A DNA stretch of 64,000 nt from Colletotrichum lupini (taxonomy: Eukaryota; Ascomycota; Sordariomycetes; Glomerellales; Glomerellaceae). Below are positions 43,896 to 56,759 of this stretch, one piece after another. The position numbers were made by a program, and so were the translations under genes. The notes beneath the pieces were generated by a model. That model saw only the letters and a program-made list of their open reading frames with translations. It was not told the origin of the DNA and made no database searches. The stretch spans positions 434,001 to 498,000 of the forward strand of contig NC_064680.1 in the NCBI RefSeq assembly GCF_023278565.1, given 5' to 3'. Each line of letters opens with the position of its first letter. The stretch's first letter is position 1.

Positions 43896-45089
43896 CTACC
43901 ATTCTTGAAGGGGTGCGAGGCCGAGCGTCGCCAGGTACTTGTTCGCCTCGACTGTGGTGTGCTCCCACATACCCCTCACCTGCTTCTCGTTCTTGGCGAC
44001 CGGATTCGGTGTCACGATCTTTCCAAACGGCTCTAGGTACCTACCCTTGTACTTGTCTGCATTCTCGCGAATCTCGGCGGCAGTGGCCGCAAAGACGGAT
44101 GTGATGGCGCCTTGGTCGACGGTGAGGAAGGCCGCCGATCTAACAAGGGAGAAGAGGGAGTTTCCAATGTCCTTGCTACCGGGGCTGGCCACGCCACCGG
44201 GGTGCACTGAGATGGACAGGATCGGGAGACTTTGCTCATCCAGAATTCGCTGCAGCTCTTGGGCGAAAAGGAGATTGGCGACCTTAGAGACAGCGTAGCG
44301 AATCATGTCGACCACAAAAATACGGCTAATGATATAGCGCCATTGCCACGGGTAATAAGGCACAGGCTTCGTCAAGAAAGAAGCGGAATCAAAGGTGAAG
44401 CCGTAGTTTGATGGCAGCATGGCATAGTTGACGTTGGAGCTGAGAGTGATGATACGGACGTCGGCCCCGGGTTGCTTTGTGGCTTCCTTGAGAAGCGGCA
44501 GTACGCCGTTGGTGAGAACAAAGTGCCCGACGTGGCTAGTTGCACGCAATATTAGCAAACATGTCCACGTGGGTTTGACGAGCACTTACTTGACCCCCAT
44601 GTGCCATTCCCACCCAGGACCCATCGTCTCCGTTGTGCCGGAGGCTAGACCGGCATTGTTTACTTTGAGGGGTATCCTATCAGCATATTTCTGCCCTCAA
44701 CTCTTAATAAACACCACGACGACTCACTAAGAATGTCCACCCTGGTCTCCTTGCTCTTCAGCTCTTCAACAGCGGAGGCGACCGACTTGAGGTCTGCCAA
44801 GTCCAAGGGGAGCCAGTGGAGGTTGGCGGTATTTATCGCAGGATTTTCGGCCGCCAGTACTGTGCGAGTCTCGTCGGCTTTGGCCTTCGATCTTGCTGTG
44901 AAGTAAACCTTGGCACCTCGAAGGGCGAGGTACTTGACGGTTGACAAGCCAATGCCTGCACTGCAGGTGTGTCAAAAGAATTGCTAGCTTTTCTTCGGTT
45001 GGGTCCACAACATACTTCCCACCGGTAACAACAACCACTTTACCTTCGAGGTTGGGCATATCAGTGAGGGGGTCCCACTTTCCAGACAT
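43896..45089 (-). CDS. Classical short-chain dehydrogenase/reductase, retinol-dehydrogenase-like
   Basis: Four exons (minus) at 45089-45016, 44960-44728, 44662-44590 and 44535-43896 give 339 residues. The introns are 44961-45015, 44663-44727 and 44536-44589, all GT-AG. The start MSGKWDPLTDMPNLEGK is chosen because it is directly followed by the first beta strand. Splicing restores TGGNAGIGLSTVKYLALRGA (cofactor loop TGxxxGxG), INNAGLA, SSNVNYAML and YAVSKVANLLFAQEL, giving the Asn-Ser-Tyr-Lys tetrad, then SVHPGGVAS. ARSKAKADE after strand 2 suggests NADP(H) preference. The substrate is unknown; family members reduce or oxidise small lipophilic alcohols and ketones. It is unrelated in architecture to the truncated SDR at 13.8 kb. 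Confidence 0.9.
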
Positions 45090-46116
45090 CTTGAGCTGCT
45101 TTTTCTTCTTCAACTTGTTGTAGTTCGGGAATTTTGTGATCGAATCACTCTATCTCGACCAGGTACTCTGTACGATGTTTTCTCCTGTCTTCGCCGTTGT
45201 ACTTATTATCTTCAGCGCGAAGGATTCATCGCTCTGGCGTGCCGCGTCACTGTGTCCTTGCTAGGCACAATCAGGCCGACGTCTCCCTTCTCGGACACTT
45301 TTCAAACATTGCTCATGTAATCAACCCGTAGATCGGTGCCGAGCCCGACGGGAGCGGAGACGACTGGGGGTTCGGATGGAGCCGCTGCCCCTTGGGTCTC
45401 GTCCGATTCGGGACAATGCTGGCCTTGGCACTCTCCACCATTGCTGGGACGTTTGTATAATTTGAGATTCTGATTCGTGGAGAGTCTAGACACTATCCAC
45501 CGGCTGCTCTTTGTTGCCGGGGTTGGGTTGAAGAGACGAGATACATGATTGGTCAAGTTTCGTGCCATGGCCAGAACCAACCTGTAACCAACAAGCAAAG
45601 TGAGTCGAGGGCTAACCATTCGTTCGAAGACCGCACGCGGCGGAGGGAAGGAGGCAGCGGGAGAAGATGAGGAGGGGGGCCGGAGACGAAGCCAAATGTC
45701 GACAACACAGTCAGCTTTCTGGCTTTCTCCAGACATTCTCCTCTTTCGATTCTGCCACACACCCTTCCCGTCAGTCAGGATTTCACTCCTCTCATCTCGT
45801 GCACCAGAAACCCTTGTGTGACCCGAGCGTTTGCTGGAATAGGCAAATGCCAACCTTGTCCCCAGATCATCACGGACGTCTCCCGAGCCACTGAAGCTCG
45901 CTCAAGTCACCCATCTCGTACCTCTCGTCCCGGCCCTACGGTTCAGTTCGATTAGCGGGTTCCTCTCGCTGCCTTGCTATTCGGTAACGAAGGTCTTTGG
46001 CTCCATTTTCGAGGTGAACCGGGAAGGGGTACGAAGGGTACGCCATCCGAGGTCGTTCAACGTCCAGCCCTTACTCGTTCGCCTCTCGACGACAGTGGTC
46101 CACGGCTTCGCCCGCG
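45090..46116. other. Divergent promoter region between SDR and transcription-factor-like gene
   Basis: No gene is supported here. The frame on the minus strand at 45302-45853 (183 codons) is serine/proline-rich without domains and is treated as chance. Confidence 0.5.
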
Positions 46117-47428
46117 ATGCCGCCCGCGAGCAAGGGCGGCGGCAGGAGCCGGGAGGAAGGGTTCCTTTTTGTGCCCATCACCCATCCAAGCGAGACCAAG
46201 GCCTGGAAGAAAAAGGTCAGATCGCACGCCGCACGCAATCCAAAAGCCCGTCAGCAGCGGGTGGCCGCCTATCAGAAGTCAACCACACCTCCTGAGCAAA
46301 GCCAAATCGAAGATTCCCCGGCTCGCCCATCGATTCAATCTGTGAGGTTGTGGCTTGTCACGACCCTGAAAAACGGCTCGCGTTCTGGCCACACCCCCCT
46401 TCTCGCCGGCAGCCCCGTTTCAATGCTCGGCGCCGCTAGAACGGATCCATTCAACGCCTTCGTCAGGAGGGTCACTATCCAGGAGCAAGGACTTCTTGAC
46501 CACTGTGAGTATGAGACCTGAAAGCTTGACTGATAATGTACATCAGCCTGTAGAAGTTGCGGGCCGGGACTGCAGTCAACCTTGCAAGTATAAAAGGGCG
46601 GGCTGCGGTATAAAGGAACCTTTCCCTGTTTCCTCCCGCCCTTCCCGTTGCTTGCATGCACAGACTGCAGCTCATACCTCGGAAAGAGCATGCTGTTTTT
46701 CTTGATTGTGCCAAGGCTACAAGCTGACTATGTCTGTATGCAGTCCTACGCAGCATGGCGTTACTAGAGTTGATCCGTTTGCCAGAGATGGAAGTGATGG
46801 TGCAAGGGGAACGAACGGCATTCTGCAAGATGATGACGACCTACTGGGTGCAGTCAGCCCTCGCCGATCCGGGAATGCTTTCTTTGGTACTGCTCTGGTC
46901 TATGCGACACCTTGCCACTGTACGAGAGGAGGGCTACAATGACCCTGTGATGACGATGTATAAGATGGAGACCATACGCCAGCTCAACGCAACAATCACC
47001 AGAGAGGGAAACAATATCAGTAACCTCACCATGGCCAAGAGCCTTTGCTTGGCATCAGACGCTGTAAGAGATCACCATATCCCCAGGGTTCAAGATCACA
47101 TGCCTAGTATCAAGTGAGTACGATCATGACGTGCTAACACAAATCGTTCCAGAACTTGGTTGGAGAACCTGACGTAGCCGAAAAGCACTTGAAAGCCGTT
47201 GAACGCATGGCACTTTTGTGCACCGGTGGGACAAAGTCGGCTGTGGGAGAGGGGGATGAGTCGCTCAACGATCTGCAAATGTTCTTCAGCGAGAACGATA
47301 TGTCCCCGGCACACATGGCACAGGTCAATCTCAGCTTCAAATCAGAAGAATCGAAAAGAGCTGGGGGAGTAAACCGGAACATGGACTATGTAATACGTCC
47401 GACAAGAACTCCGACGAGAGCTGCCTAA
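46117..47428 (+). pseudogene. Damaged or truncated fungal-specific transcription-factor-like gene
   Basis: The first part (from 46117) starts MPPASKGGGRSREEGFLFVP and contains AWKKKVRSHAARNPKARQQR. That is the conserved N-terminus of fungal transcription-factor-like proteins lacking the Zn2Cys6 cluster. A donor GTGAGT is at 46505. The next recognisable part (46743-47116) contains MTTYWVQSALADPGMLSLVL, typical of the family's helical domain, but joining it needs a 238-nt intron with its own TATA box. The third part (from about 47152) contains NLVGEPDVAEKHLKAVERMA. The obvious intron before it (47117-47151, GTGAGT, GCTAAC, CAG) joins out of frame by one base. The protein also ends about 150-250 residues early for the family. 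A decayed gene is the best reading; a sequencing error or two separate transcripts are alternatives. Confidence 0.5.
46588..46594 (+). promoter_or_regulatory. TATA box inside the transcription-factor-like gene
   Basis: TATAAAA lies near 46588, followed by a second TATAAAG ~20 bp later and then a strongly pyrimidine-rich stretch (46620-46655). An ATG at 46755 opens the downstream coding part. This could be an internal promoter for a short product. Confidence 0.4.
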
Positions 47429-47580
47429 TTTACTAATACCAAAAACTACATCATGATATTTCAGTGCTTGGTGCTAATGATCCATGCTTTTTTGTCTCAT
47501 TAAAACAATTCTCATACACGCCCCAACGTGGAACTAATGTGACAGTAAATAGGCTAGGTAGTTACATGTGTGCACATGAC

Positions 47581-49129
47581 TTATGAGCCCACCCCCTGCG
47601 GGTAGGTGAACAAATTCTTGGGATCAAGCTTAGCCTTGATAGCCTTCAAACGCCCCAGATTATCCCGGTAGTACTGATCTTGTGCATCCGCATTGCTGAG
47701 CTGGGAGTCGGCATAATTCACGTAGCGACCCCACTCATTAGTTGCCATGGTGTTTGTTACTGATGCCATCCATTTGCTGAGGAATTTGTATCCGGACTTT
47801 GGGTACGCAGAACTTCCAGAAGAGTCATAGAACTGCCACATGAGCACCTTATCACGATGGGCGTAAGCTGTCGCTGAGTTTGAAACCTGGGCTGTCTTGG
47901 TTTTGCCACCATGGACATCGATGAGGACGAACCAGCCGCTGTCCGTCGACTTTGCTGTGTTCTGGTAGTAATCGGCAAAGGCAGCGAAGCCCGCAGTCGA
48001 GACCGTCTTGGTCATGAGACTCGAGGCGTAGAAAGTATCGGATAGGCTCTGCGGCCCGGTCTCATCAAGGGCCGCTGAGCCGGCGTAGTGCTCCAGCTGG
48101 CCGATCCAGTCAGTCTGGGTAATGGTTGCGCCACCGACGTCGATACCCAGGGGTGAGAGGAACTTCTTGAGCACAGCGCGTGTCTGGTCTGCGGTCCCGT
48201 AGTAGAGGCCGTCAAACGCGGTGCTGTCGGCGGTGACGACGGCCCGCATGTTTAACTCGATAGGCTTGTCGTTCTGGGCATACTTTTGGAGAGCCACGAG
48301 AGCCGAAGCCAGCTTGTCCTTCTTAAATGGTGATGAGATCTTGAACCATGTGACAACTGATGGGGCTGCGAAGGTGTTGAACTTGAACTCTGTAACGATG
48401 CCGAAAGACGACCCCGCGCCACGAAGGGCCCAAAAGAGATCCGTATTTTGGGTCTGCGATGCTTTGACGACCTTTCCGTCGGCCGTGACTACGGTCGCCT
48501 CAACGATCCAATCTTGCGCAAGGCCGTACATGGAAGATGAAAAGCCGAAGCCTCCATGCAAGACATGTCCCATACCAACACTGCCAATTTGGTGTTAGCC
48601 TCTTCCACAACTGACCAATGTACTTTGACGCTTACCCAGGACATGATCCATGTGAGATGGCCCGGCCTCCCTGATTAAACAGCTCCGTCGCGATGTGGCC
48701 AAGCCTCGCGCCCGCTTGCACCGTCGCAGTGTTATCGGAATTCAACGTCACGCCGTACATCTCGTCGAGCCAAACAACCACATGGCCGTTTTCGCCGCCG
48801 AGTCCGGCCGAAGAGTAGCTGTGACCGCCGCCTCGGGCTGTGACCTTGAGATTATACTGCGCTCCGCACTTCACGGCGGCCTGCACATGGCTGACATCGG
48901 TCGCCGTTACTACAACGGCTGGTGTGTATTGCAAACGAGAGTTGTAGGGCCGGATATCGTCGGACCAATCTGAGGATGATGATACGGCAACTGGTGCCTT
49001 GGCGGCGTTGAGACACCCCTGGACTGTGTTGTTCGATGTGCCGGGTTTGGTTGCTGCTTCGGGCAACGGCTTAGCCACGGTCGAGTGAATGCTGCCAAGA
49101 GCCAAAGAAAGAATGATATTTGACCACAT
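47581..49129 (-). CDS. Secreted FAD-linked oxidase, berberine-bridge-enzyme type (AA7-like)
   Basis: Two exons (minus) at 49129-48636 and 48580-47581 give 497 residues. The intron 48581-48635 has donor GTAAGC, branch GCTAACA and acceptor CAG. The start at 49129 gives the signal peptide MWSNIILSLALGSIHSTVAK; the frame is open upstream to 49195. The PP-loop region holds VTARGGGHSYSSAGLGG, with the histidine that binds FAD at the 8-alpha position. The splice completes HGSCPGVGMGHVLHGGFG, with the cysteine that binds FAD at C6, so a bicovalent flavin is predicted. WALRGAGSSFGIVTEF and the C-terminal DPKNLFTYPQ are family signatures. Known relatives oxidise oligosaccharides or secondary metabolites; the substrate here is unknown. 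The gene looks intact. Confidence 0.92.
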
Positions 49130-50464
49130 GTTATCAATGAATGTGAGTGAGCTTGCCTCGAAAGATGAGATTCGTGGTCCAGCTCTCCGTGCCATGTAGG
49201 TTTATATGTCGACGAAGAGACTAGGACGTCTATTCCTGGTGTTGCACCCAAACCCATTCGCCTCCACGAGAGCGGTAAGGGTTCGGGAGGGCCGCCCGTC
49301 ATCTCTTTGATCTTTGAACATGATCCGAACAAGCTTCTCCACGGGGCCATTTGGATTTGTGGATTTTCTGGGGATCAGACCAGACAATGGAAAGAGGCGC
49401 CAGCTCCCAAGTTGATGACTGGTCTTTGTCTGGGGCCTTAGTCACAAACAGTTTAGCCCGGGGGTCGATCTGTTTGCACCGACGGAAACGGCGCAAGACC
49501 AAACCGATCGCAAATTTAGGCCTTTCAAACACGAGAAATAAGGTACTACCTAGGTGCGGCGAGGCGGCCAAATTTCGGGAAGCCATATAAAAGTTATAGA
49601 GAGGGCGCTTGTCTCGGGCTTTCCTGGGCCGTACCCCATCCTGTAGTCCTCCGAGATGAACAATGATTTCAAGGTCTACAAGGCTCGTAGGACAGCCACC
49701 AACCGAAGGCCAGCTCGTCCGTAGTCTCGTCATGGGTGAACTTCAAGACGAACGCTCCAATTGAGTCTAGCGGAGGAGCAAGCCGCAAGATGACTGCAAG
49801 TATTTGACGGCCCAATCCCAGCACATTATCCTCGACCACCGGCCTGGAGGGGTGCCTTAGCCCCTACTTAATTGTACCTTGGTGCCACACATGGTTCCTG
49901 TCTCAGCCTCTGAAATCATTTTTGACTGATAGCATCAGAGGCAGGGGATGCGCATTCATCCGCCATAATGTCAATATCGCCAAGTATCATGAAATTTTGT
50001 AGTTTCCATAGATCAATTGAGTAGACAATGTGATAAGTGCAACCACACTTTCTAGCTTGCTAGGCTGTCCTCGCGCTGATGTGCAAGGAGTTGAGGGCCT
50101 GAGCCTAGGAGGATGATAAGTTGATCTCGGCGATTGAGAAACACACCACACTAATATCTCACCCGACTCCTGAAGGATCTTTATGCCAGCGTAGCATCTG
50201 CAGGCCTCTCTTTAGCTCCCACTTAGTACCTGTGCCTGCAATTGATGTCTATGACTCCTCCAGCCTGACTCGTCTGGCATTTTTGAGATGATCCTTCAGT
50301 TAGGGGCGAACATTAAGCTGAGCAATCTTCACATGTTTCTGCATTTCTGGGAAGTGTAAAATAGATGTTGACTATCGAGAATCTTGACAGTGTCTCAAAT
50401 GTGAAATACTCTACAACTTCGTTCTACTTCATTAAATACCTATCTCAAAGGTGCCAACTTTATC
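49130..50464. other. Right edge of gene island, promoter of flavin oxidase, no supported gene
   Basis: This is 1.3 kb of ordinary composition ending exactly at the LTR of Copia-B. Open frames (for example plus 50365-50586) run into the LTR and are not genes. The five bases before the LTR, TTATC at 50460-50464, are the likely target duplication; the partner lies beyond the window. Confidence 0.5.
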
Positions 50465-50641
50465 TATCACGAGTTATAGCACGCAGCAATGGGCATACGG
50501 AGTATAGTAAAAGTAGCTTAACTATCAAAGTAGAAATAGATAAAAGGAAAAGGTCTATATATACGATATCTAAAATAGATATATGATTTAGTATATAATA
50601 AGTACTTTATAAAGTGCAATTACTATCCCTATTATATAATA
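50465..50641 (-). repeat. 3' LTR of Copia-B
   Basis: This 177 bp is the reverse complement of 13565-13741. It begins TATCACGAG and ends CCTATTATATAATA. It contains TACGGAGTA at 50496-50504. The purine tract of the element follows as CCCCCTAATTA. Confidence 0.9.
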
Positions 50642-51173
50642 TACCCCCTAATTACTACTATTAAGGAGCTATTATACTTAAAATAGAATCTCTAAATACC
50701 CTTATAAAGGCCTAATTTAGTTAAATATAAATAAAAGAAAAATAAGTATAAGGGATACGCGTTTTTTAAACTACGTTTATTATAAATATATCCCTTTATT
50801 TAAAATAAATAGAATCCTAACCCGGAATAGTACGTATTTTACTACTTTTAATATATAAATTACTAAGGGTAAGGTTACCTAACCGCTTTATATATATCTA
50901 AATTCTTATAGTATTACTTAGCTATTATTTTTCTTTTTCTTTTTAACCTCTCGTAGTTATTATAAATACCCCCGTTTACTATACGCATACTTACGTAATT
51001 AAATCGTTTATTAATTTTATTCTAAATATAAATATTTAATATATTTAGAAATAATAATAAGTTTTATATAATTTTTATAATACCTCTTATATATATATTA
51101 TATAATTTATTAAGAGTTTAAATAGGTAATAATATTAATAAACCCCTTTAAGTCGTTACCCTCCTTTATAACT

Positions 51174-51363
51174 TATAATAGATTTAGGATGCGGCCGGCG
51201 ATAGGACGCCGATAACTTAGCAACCGGTGCACAGATCTTATTATAAAAGAACTTTTTAAAAAGCAGAGCCCTTACGAAGGACTCTATAAGCTTTAGTCTT
51301 ATAATATACCTATACCTATATTATAGCCTCGCTAGTTAAGTACTTATAGCCTAATCTCTTATA
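51174..51363 (+). repeat. 5' LTR of Gypsy-2
   Basis: This 190-bp LTR is near-identical to 59050-59239 and to both Gypsy-1 LTRs apart from C/T and G/A differences. Confidence 0.9.
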
Positions 51364-54300
51364 ATTCTAAAGCTTTTATTTTTACGGAATAACTAGTATA
51401 AGTAATAATAGATTATAGAAACGAACGGAACGTCGACGAAACGACGCCTAGTTATTAATAAAGAGCCGTTAGTACTAACGAGCTATAGCTATTTAGAGTC
51501 GATTACTTAACCCTATTCTGTCCGGGAGAACGAGCCTACTATAGGGCGAGTCCTATTTAAATACTAGCGTTTATAAAAGAGCTAAATAAAGAAGATAATC
51601 GGGGTAGATTACCCTTACGGGCTAGTTACCCCGTTAATACCCCGAAGACCCTATCCGTTATAAACGGGGCGTTTATTAGTAACCGATCACTAGATATACG
51701 AGGTTAAGGCGTATATAAAGGCGCGGGTAGTACTAGGATAGCTAGTTTAATAGACCCTATAGGCCTAATAATAACCTACTTCTATAAAACGATAGAAATA
51801 ATAGTTAAAGATCGAAACTAAGAATAGCGTCGATACGAGGAGCTCGTTTAATAGCTTACCGAGCGGCCGGCGACGCGTTTAGGTTAACGAGAATATAAAA
51901 AGCCTCCTTTCTATAACTATAAACCGATCGGAGAAGAGTCTACGAGTACCTAGGTAGTAGACTAGATTATTATTATAGAGGTAGGTAATAAGCTTTGCGC
52001 AAAAAGCACTATAAAATAGTATATTAAATAGGCCCTGTTTAAAATATCCCTATTATTATAAATATAATAGCGTAATTATAAAAAGAGCCTCTAGGATCCC
52101 CTCTCCTAGGGCGACTTCTTAGCGTTTATTTATTAATAATACGTAGACCCCGAGACTTAGGAACGGGAATACTATAGAGAACTAAGGACGAAGAGGCTAA
52201 AAAAGGGCTAGACCCCTACTTAGTTCCTCGCTAAGTAATTAGCGATTTATTATAACCTAGGCACAGAAGACATAGAGAATTCAAAAGCAAAGGCATACTA
52301 GTTCTTTTTTAGACTACTATCTTAGCTATAGGACGATCTAATTCGTTATAAAGTCTTAATTAAGAGAGCACGCAATATAGCTTACGAGGCTAATAAACTA
52401 TAGTTATTAAATTAATAGAAGGGCGGCGACTAGTTATAAAAAGATAGTAAAAAGAGGCTATATTTATTATTAGAGTAACCGTATCGAATGTCCCCTTTTT
52501 ATAAAAAAAAGAGCAAGGAGAGCTCTAAGGGGCTAGGCTCTAAGGACTTATTAAGAGTAATATCGTAAAAGCCGTATAATAAGAGTACTCGCACCGAGCT
52601 ATTATAAAAGCGTCGTAATAGTAATATTAAGTACTTTACGTATAATAAGATAGGCTATATATTTAGTAAGTACTAAAAAAATAAGTCGGGAGGTAGGGGC
52701 GATAATAAGCCGACGTACCCTTAATTAAAGCTAACGTTAGTAACCGTCTAACGGGTTACTACCGAGCTAAGAGTTATAGAGGTTAACTCGTTAAAAAACG
52801 AGTAAGTATAGGCGATATACCTAATACGCTTATGCTAAGTATTAAGAGGGTACTAATAAAAATAATTACGAAGGGCAGGGCGATAGTTTTGCGAAGTATT
52901 ACTAAAAGGCTAGTAGAAGTTAACATAGACACATGCTCTAAGATAGATATTATTAGTACTAGGCTCGTAACTTACTTAGGGTTAACCCCGGCTACTACTA
53001 TAGCTCCCTTATTAAGGGACTTCTAGGGTAAAGCCGTAGGCTAGGGGAAAGCCTACTAGTTAACGCTCTTTCTTATTAACTACTATAAGTAGCTAAAGAA
53101 GATTCGGTAACTATTCGCCGTAATTAATAAGGATAAAGGAATAGTAAACCTCTTATTATTATAACTATCGATAGGCTAGGAGGGTATTTGTATTAATATA
53201 GCGACGAATATATAGTCGTACGAGCTTATTTTAGTTACCGAACTAGAAGCGATAGCTCGTAATATTATTAAAAATCGCGAGAGGGTATATATATTATATA
53301 TTGCTATTATAAAAAGCATCGCGGGGGTAATAGAGACTAAACTATAAGGGGGTCTACTACTAGAACTTTAATTAGAGGTAAAGACGTTTAACGAGTAGTT
53401 AGTAAAGGGACCGTAGTTATATAATAGGGCAGAACACTCTATCGACCTAGTTCCGGGTACTAAACTACCGTATAGTCCTATCTATTCGTTAAGTAAGAAA
53501 TAACTTAATAAGCTTTGCGCGTATATTACTAAGAACCTAGCGAACGGTCGTATTATACTTTTAGTTAGTAAGGCTAGGGTACCGATCCTCTTCGTACTAA
53601 AAAAAAACGGCACGCTGCGCCTTTATATAAACTACTGCGGGCTAAATAGGGTAACTATAAAAAATCGATACTTACTACCGCTTATTAGCGAGCTCCTAAA
53701 TAGGCTTCGCGGAGCGAAATAGATCTTAAAAATAAATATTAAGGATACTTACTACTATATCCGAATTAAAAAAGAAGACCGATAGAAAATAGCGTTCTAG
53801 AGCTAATACGGTTACTTCGAATATACTATTATACCTTTCGGGCTAACGAACGCACCCGCAACGTTCTAAGTATATATTTACCGAGCGCTCGCCGACCTAC
53901 TAAATACTTACTATATAGCATATATAGACGATCTAATAATCTACTTAATAATAAAGGAATAGCATACGGAGGATATTAAAAAGGTCCTCCGACGTCTGCG
54001 TTTACACGGGCTTTTTACTAAACTATTAAAGTACTCGTTCTATTAAAAAAGGGTCGAGTTCCTAAGTTATATTATTATACTAAAAGGAATCGAGATTAAC
54101 TCGTTACGAATATAAACGATCGCTAACTAGAAGGCGCTAGAGTCTATTAGGGATATCTAAGTATTCCTAGGGTTCTATAACTTCTATCGGAAGTTTATTA
54201 CTAAATACTTAGGTATCGTTATACCGATAATAGCATTACTAAAAATAGAAAAGGGGTAGATAAAGGACTTCTAGTAGACTAAAGAAGTAGACGAGGCGTT

Positions 54301-56620
54301 TAATTAGCTAAAGGTCGCTTTTACCTCGGCGACCGTACTTACGTACTAAAACCTATAACGTATTATACGAGTAAAAACCGACGCTTTAATTAAAGCTATC
54401 GTAGCAATTTTATCGTAATAGGCTAATAGAAAATAGTAACCCGTCGCTTATTAGTTATAAAAGCTTACGGATATAGAGTAGCGATGGGCTATGGGCTAAT
54501 AAAAACTACTTACTATAGTAAAAGGGCTAGAGCACTAGGCTTACTACTTCTAGGGCCTTTTATAAAAGTTTATAGTCCTAATAGACTACTAGGTACTTAA
54601 GGGAGTAATTAGTATATTAGCGCGGGACCTTTAGGGAAAGCTCGCGAGATAAGTATATAAACTATTAGTATTTAATTTTAACTTAGAACACTAGCTAAGG
54701 AAAACGAACCCGGCGGACGGTCTATTTAAAAGGCTAGACTATATAGAGGGGGAAGTGCTTTATAAAGACGTCCTCCCTACGCTAGCCTAGAAGCTACGTC
54801 TTATTAATAAACTACTACCCGACGTCTAGTAAAGGATAATTAGCTTAAAAGGATAAAATAATATTATTAAAGTATACGTTTAAGTAGTTAAGGCCTCCTT
54901 TTATAATCCTAACTAGATATTAGCTAGCTCTAAGGATAGGGAATCCTCTCTCTTATATTAATAGCGTATTATAGAGCGCACTAATAAAATAGTAATAGTT
55001 ACTACTATAACGACTCGAAGTAAAAAAGTAAGAGAGTTATTAGCGAACGCTTATTAACGGTCCGGTAAGGATAAAGAGGAGTTAAATAGAGCTAGGGTTA
55101 TTATATTAAAATAGTATATCTTACGCCCTATTATAAAAGAGCTTATAAAGAGTAAAACGGTATTCGCTTCTTATCTCTTACTAAAGACTAAAAAGCTCGT
55201 TAGAGGACTATAGGCTAAAGACGAGTTTTATATATTATAATTAGTAAGAGTTCGCGCTATAGCTAGCGAGCTAAGAGCATATTTACTTAATAAATAGGGC
55301 ATACTATTTTTTAAAAAAAGACTTATTATTCTTTAAGTAGAGTCTTTTTAAATAGAGATCCTTTGCTAATATTACGACGACTATAGGGTAGGTTATATAA
55401 GAGCTACGAAAACTCTCGAGCTAATTTAAAAGAAGTTCTACTAAGAAGATATTTAATGAGATATTTAGGAATACGTTAAGAACTATAAGTATTATTTAGG
55501 AGTTATAACCCTAAAATATAAGCCGTACGGGTAGCTATAGTTACTATTACTACCCTTATACCTATTCTAAAAAATATCTATAGACTTTATTACGGGGCTA
55601 TTACTAAGCGCTCGTAATAACGGCGCAAAGTACGATAGTATCGTAGTTATTATCTATTATATAATAAAGTTCGCAAAGTTCTTACTTATTATTAAGATAC
55701 TTAACGTAATATAAATAGTAAGTATCTTATACTAAGAGGTTAAATATAAGTTCGGCACGCCTAAAGGTATTATTATAAATAAAAATAAGCTCTTTATAAG
55801 CGCATTTTAAGAAGAGTTTACTAAGGAACGGGCGATACGTTACTAACTATCTACCGCGTACTACTTATAAACGGACGGCTAAACGGAGCGAACTTATTAA
55901 ATATTAAAAAAGTATCTAAGGATCTATACTAAGGGCTCGCCGAATAAGTAGGTAGCGTAGCTAAAAGAGGCCGAGTTTATATATAATAATAATTAATACT
56001 CTACTATAAAGGTATCCCCGTATATAGTACTATACGGCTACTACCCTAGGTACGTTAAATATATACCTAATTATAAGGCTATAGTCTAGGGGGTTCGAAA
56101 AAGGGTCTAGAAAATTAGGGAGATTAGGGCCTAGGCTATGCGAGCGTAGGTATAAGCTTCTAAGAGCTAAGTAGCTTATTATAATAAAAAACATACCCTA
56201 AAGGAGTTTAATCGCGGAGAGGTCGTCGGCTTATTAATAAAGAATATACGATTTAAAAATAACAAACTAGTGCCGAGATATATTAAAGTAGCGATAGCTA
56301 AAAAGATAGGGAAATAGGCTTACTAAGTATATTTATTAAAGTAGTATCGGAGAATATATAATATTTTCCTAGTTTCCTAGCTTAAGCTATAAGGAAATTA
56401 CTAAACGGTCAGTAACTAGATAGCGAATCTCCTAGAGTTAGAGGATGAGTAAGACGTTTAGGAAGTTAAAAAAATTATCGTAATATAAAGCGAGGAAGGA
56501 AACTTACGATATCTCGTTAAATAAGCTAGGTAGCTTACTAAGTATAATACGTAAGAGCTTATTAAGTATCTTAAAGGGGTAGCGGAAGTAGTTAATAGAT
56601 TCGAACGCTATAAAAAAAGG
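51364..56620 (+). pseudogene. Gypsy-2 gag-pol remnant with chromodomain
   Basis: The gag zinc knuckle is at 52632-52673 (cysteines as tyrosines). The protease lies in the open stretch 52832-53026, and RT YIDDLII is near 53925. RNase H and the integrase core (DFITGLL near 55580) follow. Downstream of the Gypsy-1 breakpoint the integrase continues with LSTAYYL and TDG-TERT near 55850 (family LSTAYHPQTDGQTER) and AEFIYNN near 55975. The chromodomain is at 56462-56615: NLRYLVK, TKYNT, then KYLKGVAEVVNRFER, with tryptophans turned into TAG. The chromodomain at the integrase end defines a chromovirus; such domains guide insertion to modified chromatin. Confidence 0.85.
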
Positions 56621-56759
56621 GTATATATAAAATAAAATAATAAACGTTAAGTTCGTAGCGAAAGGTCGCCGAAGATAAGTTAATTAATAATACACTATAG
56701 AACCCTTTTTATCTAGCCTAGTATAATCCTTAAAAAAAAGATATAATATTATAACTTTT

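Noticed and set aside
45302..45853. 183-codon minus-strand frame
   Set aside because: Low-complexity serine/proline sequence without domain or signal; lies in a divergent promoter.
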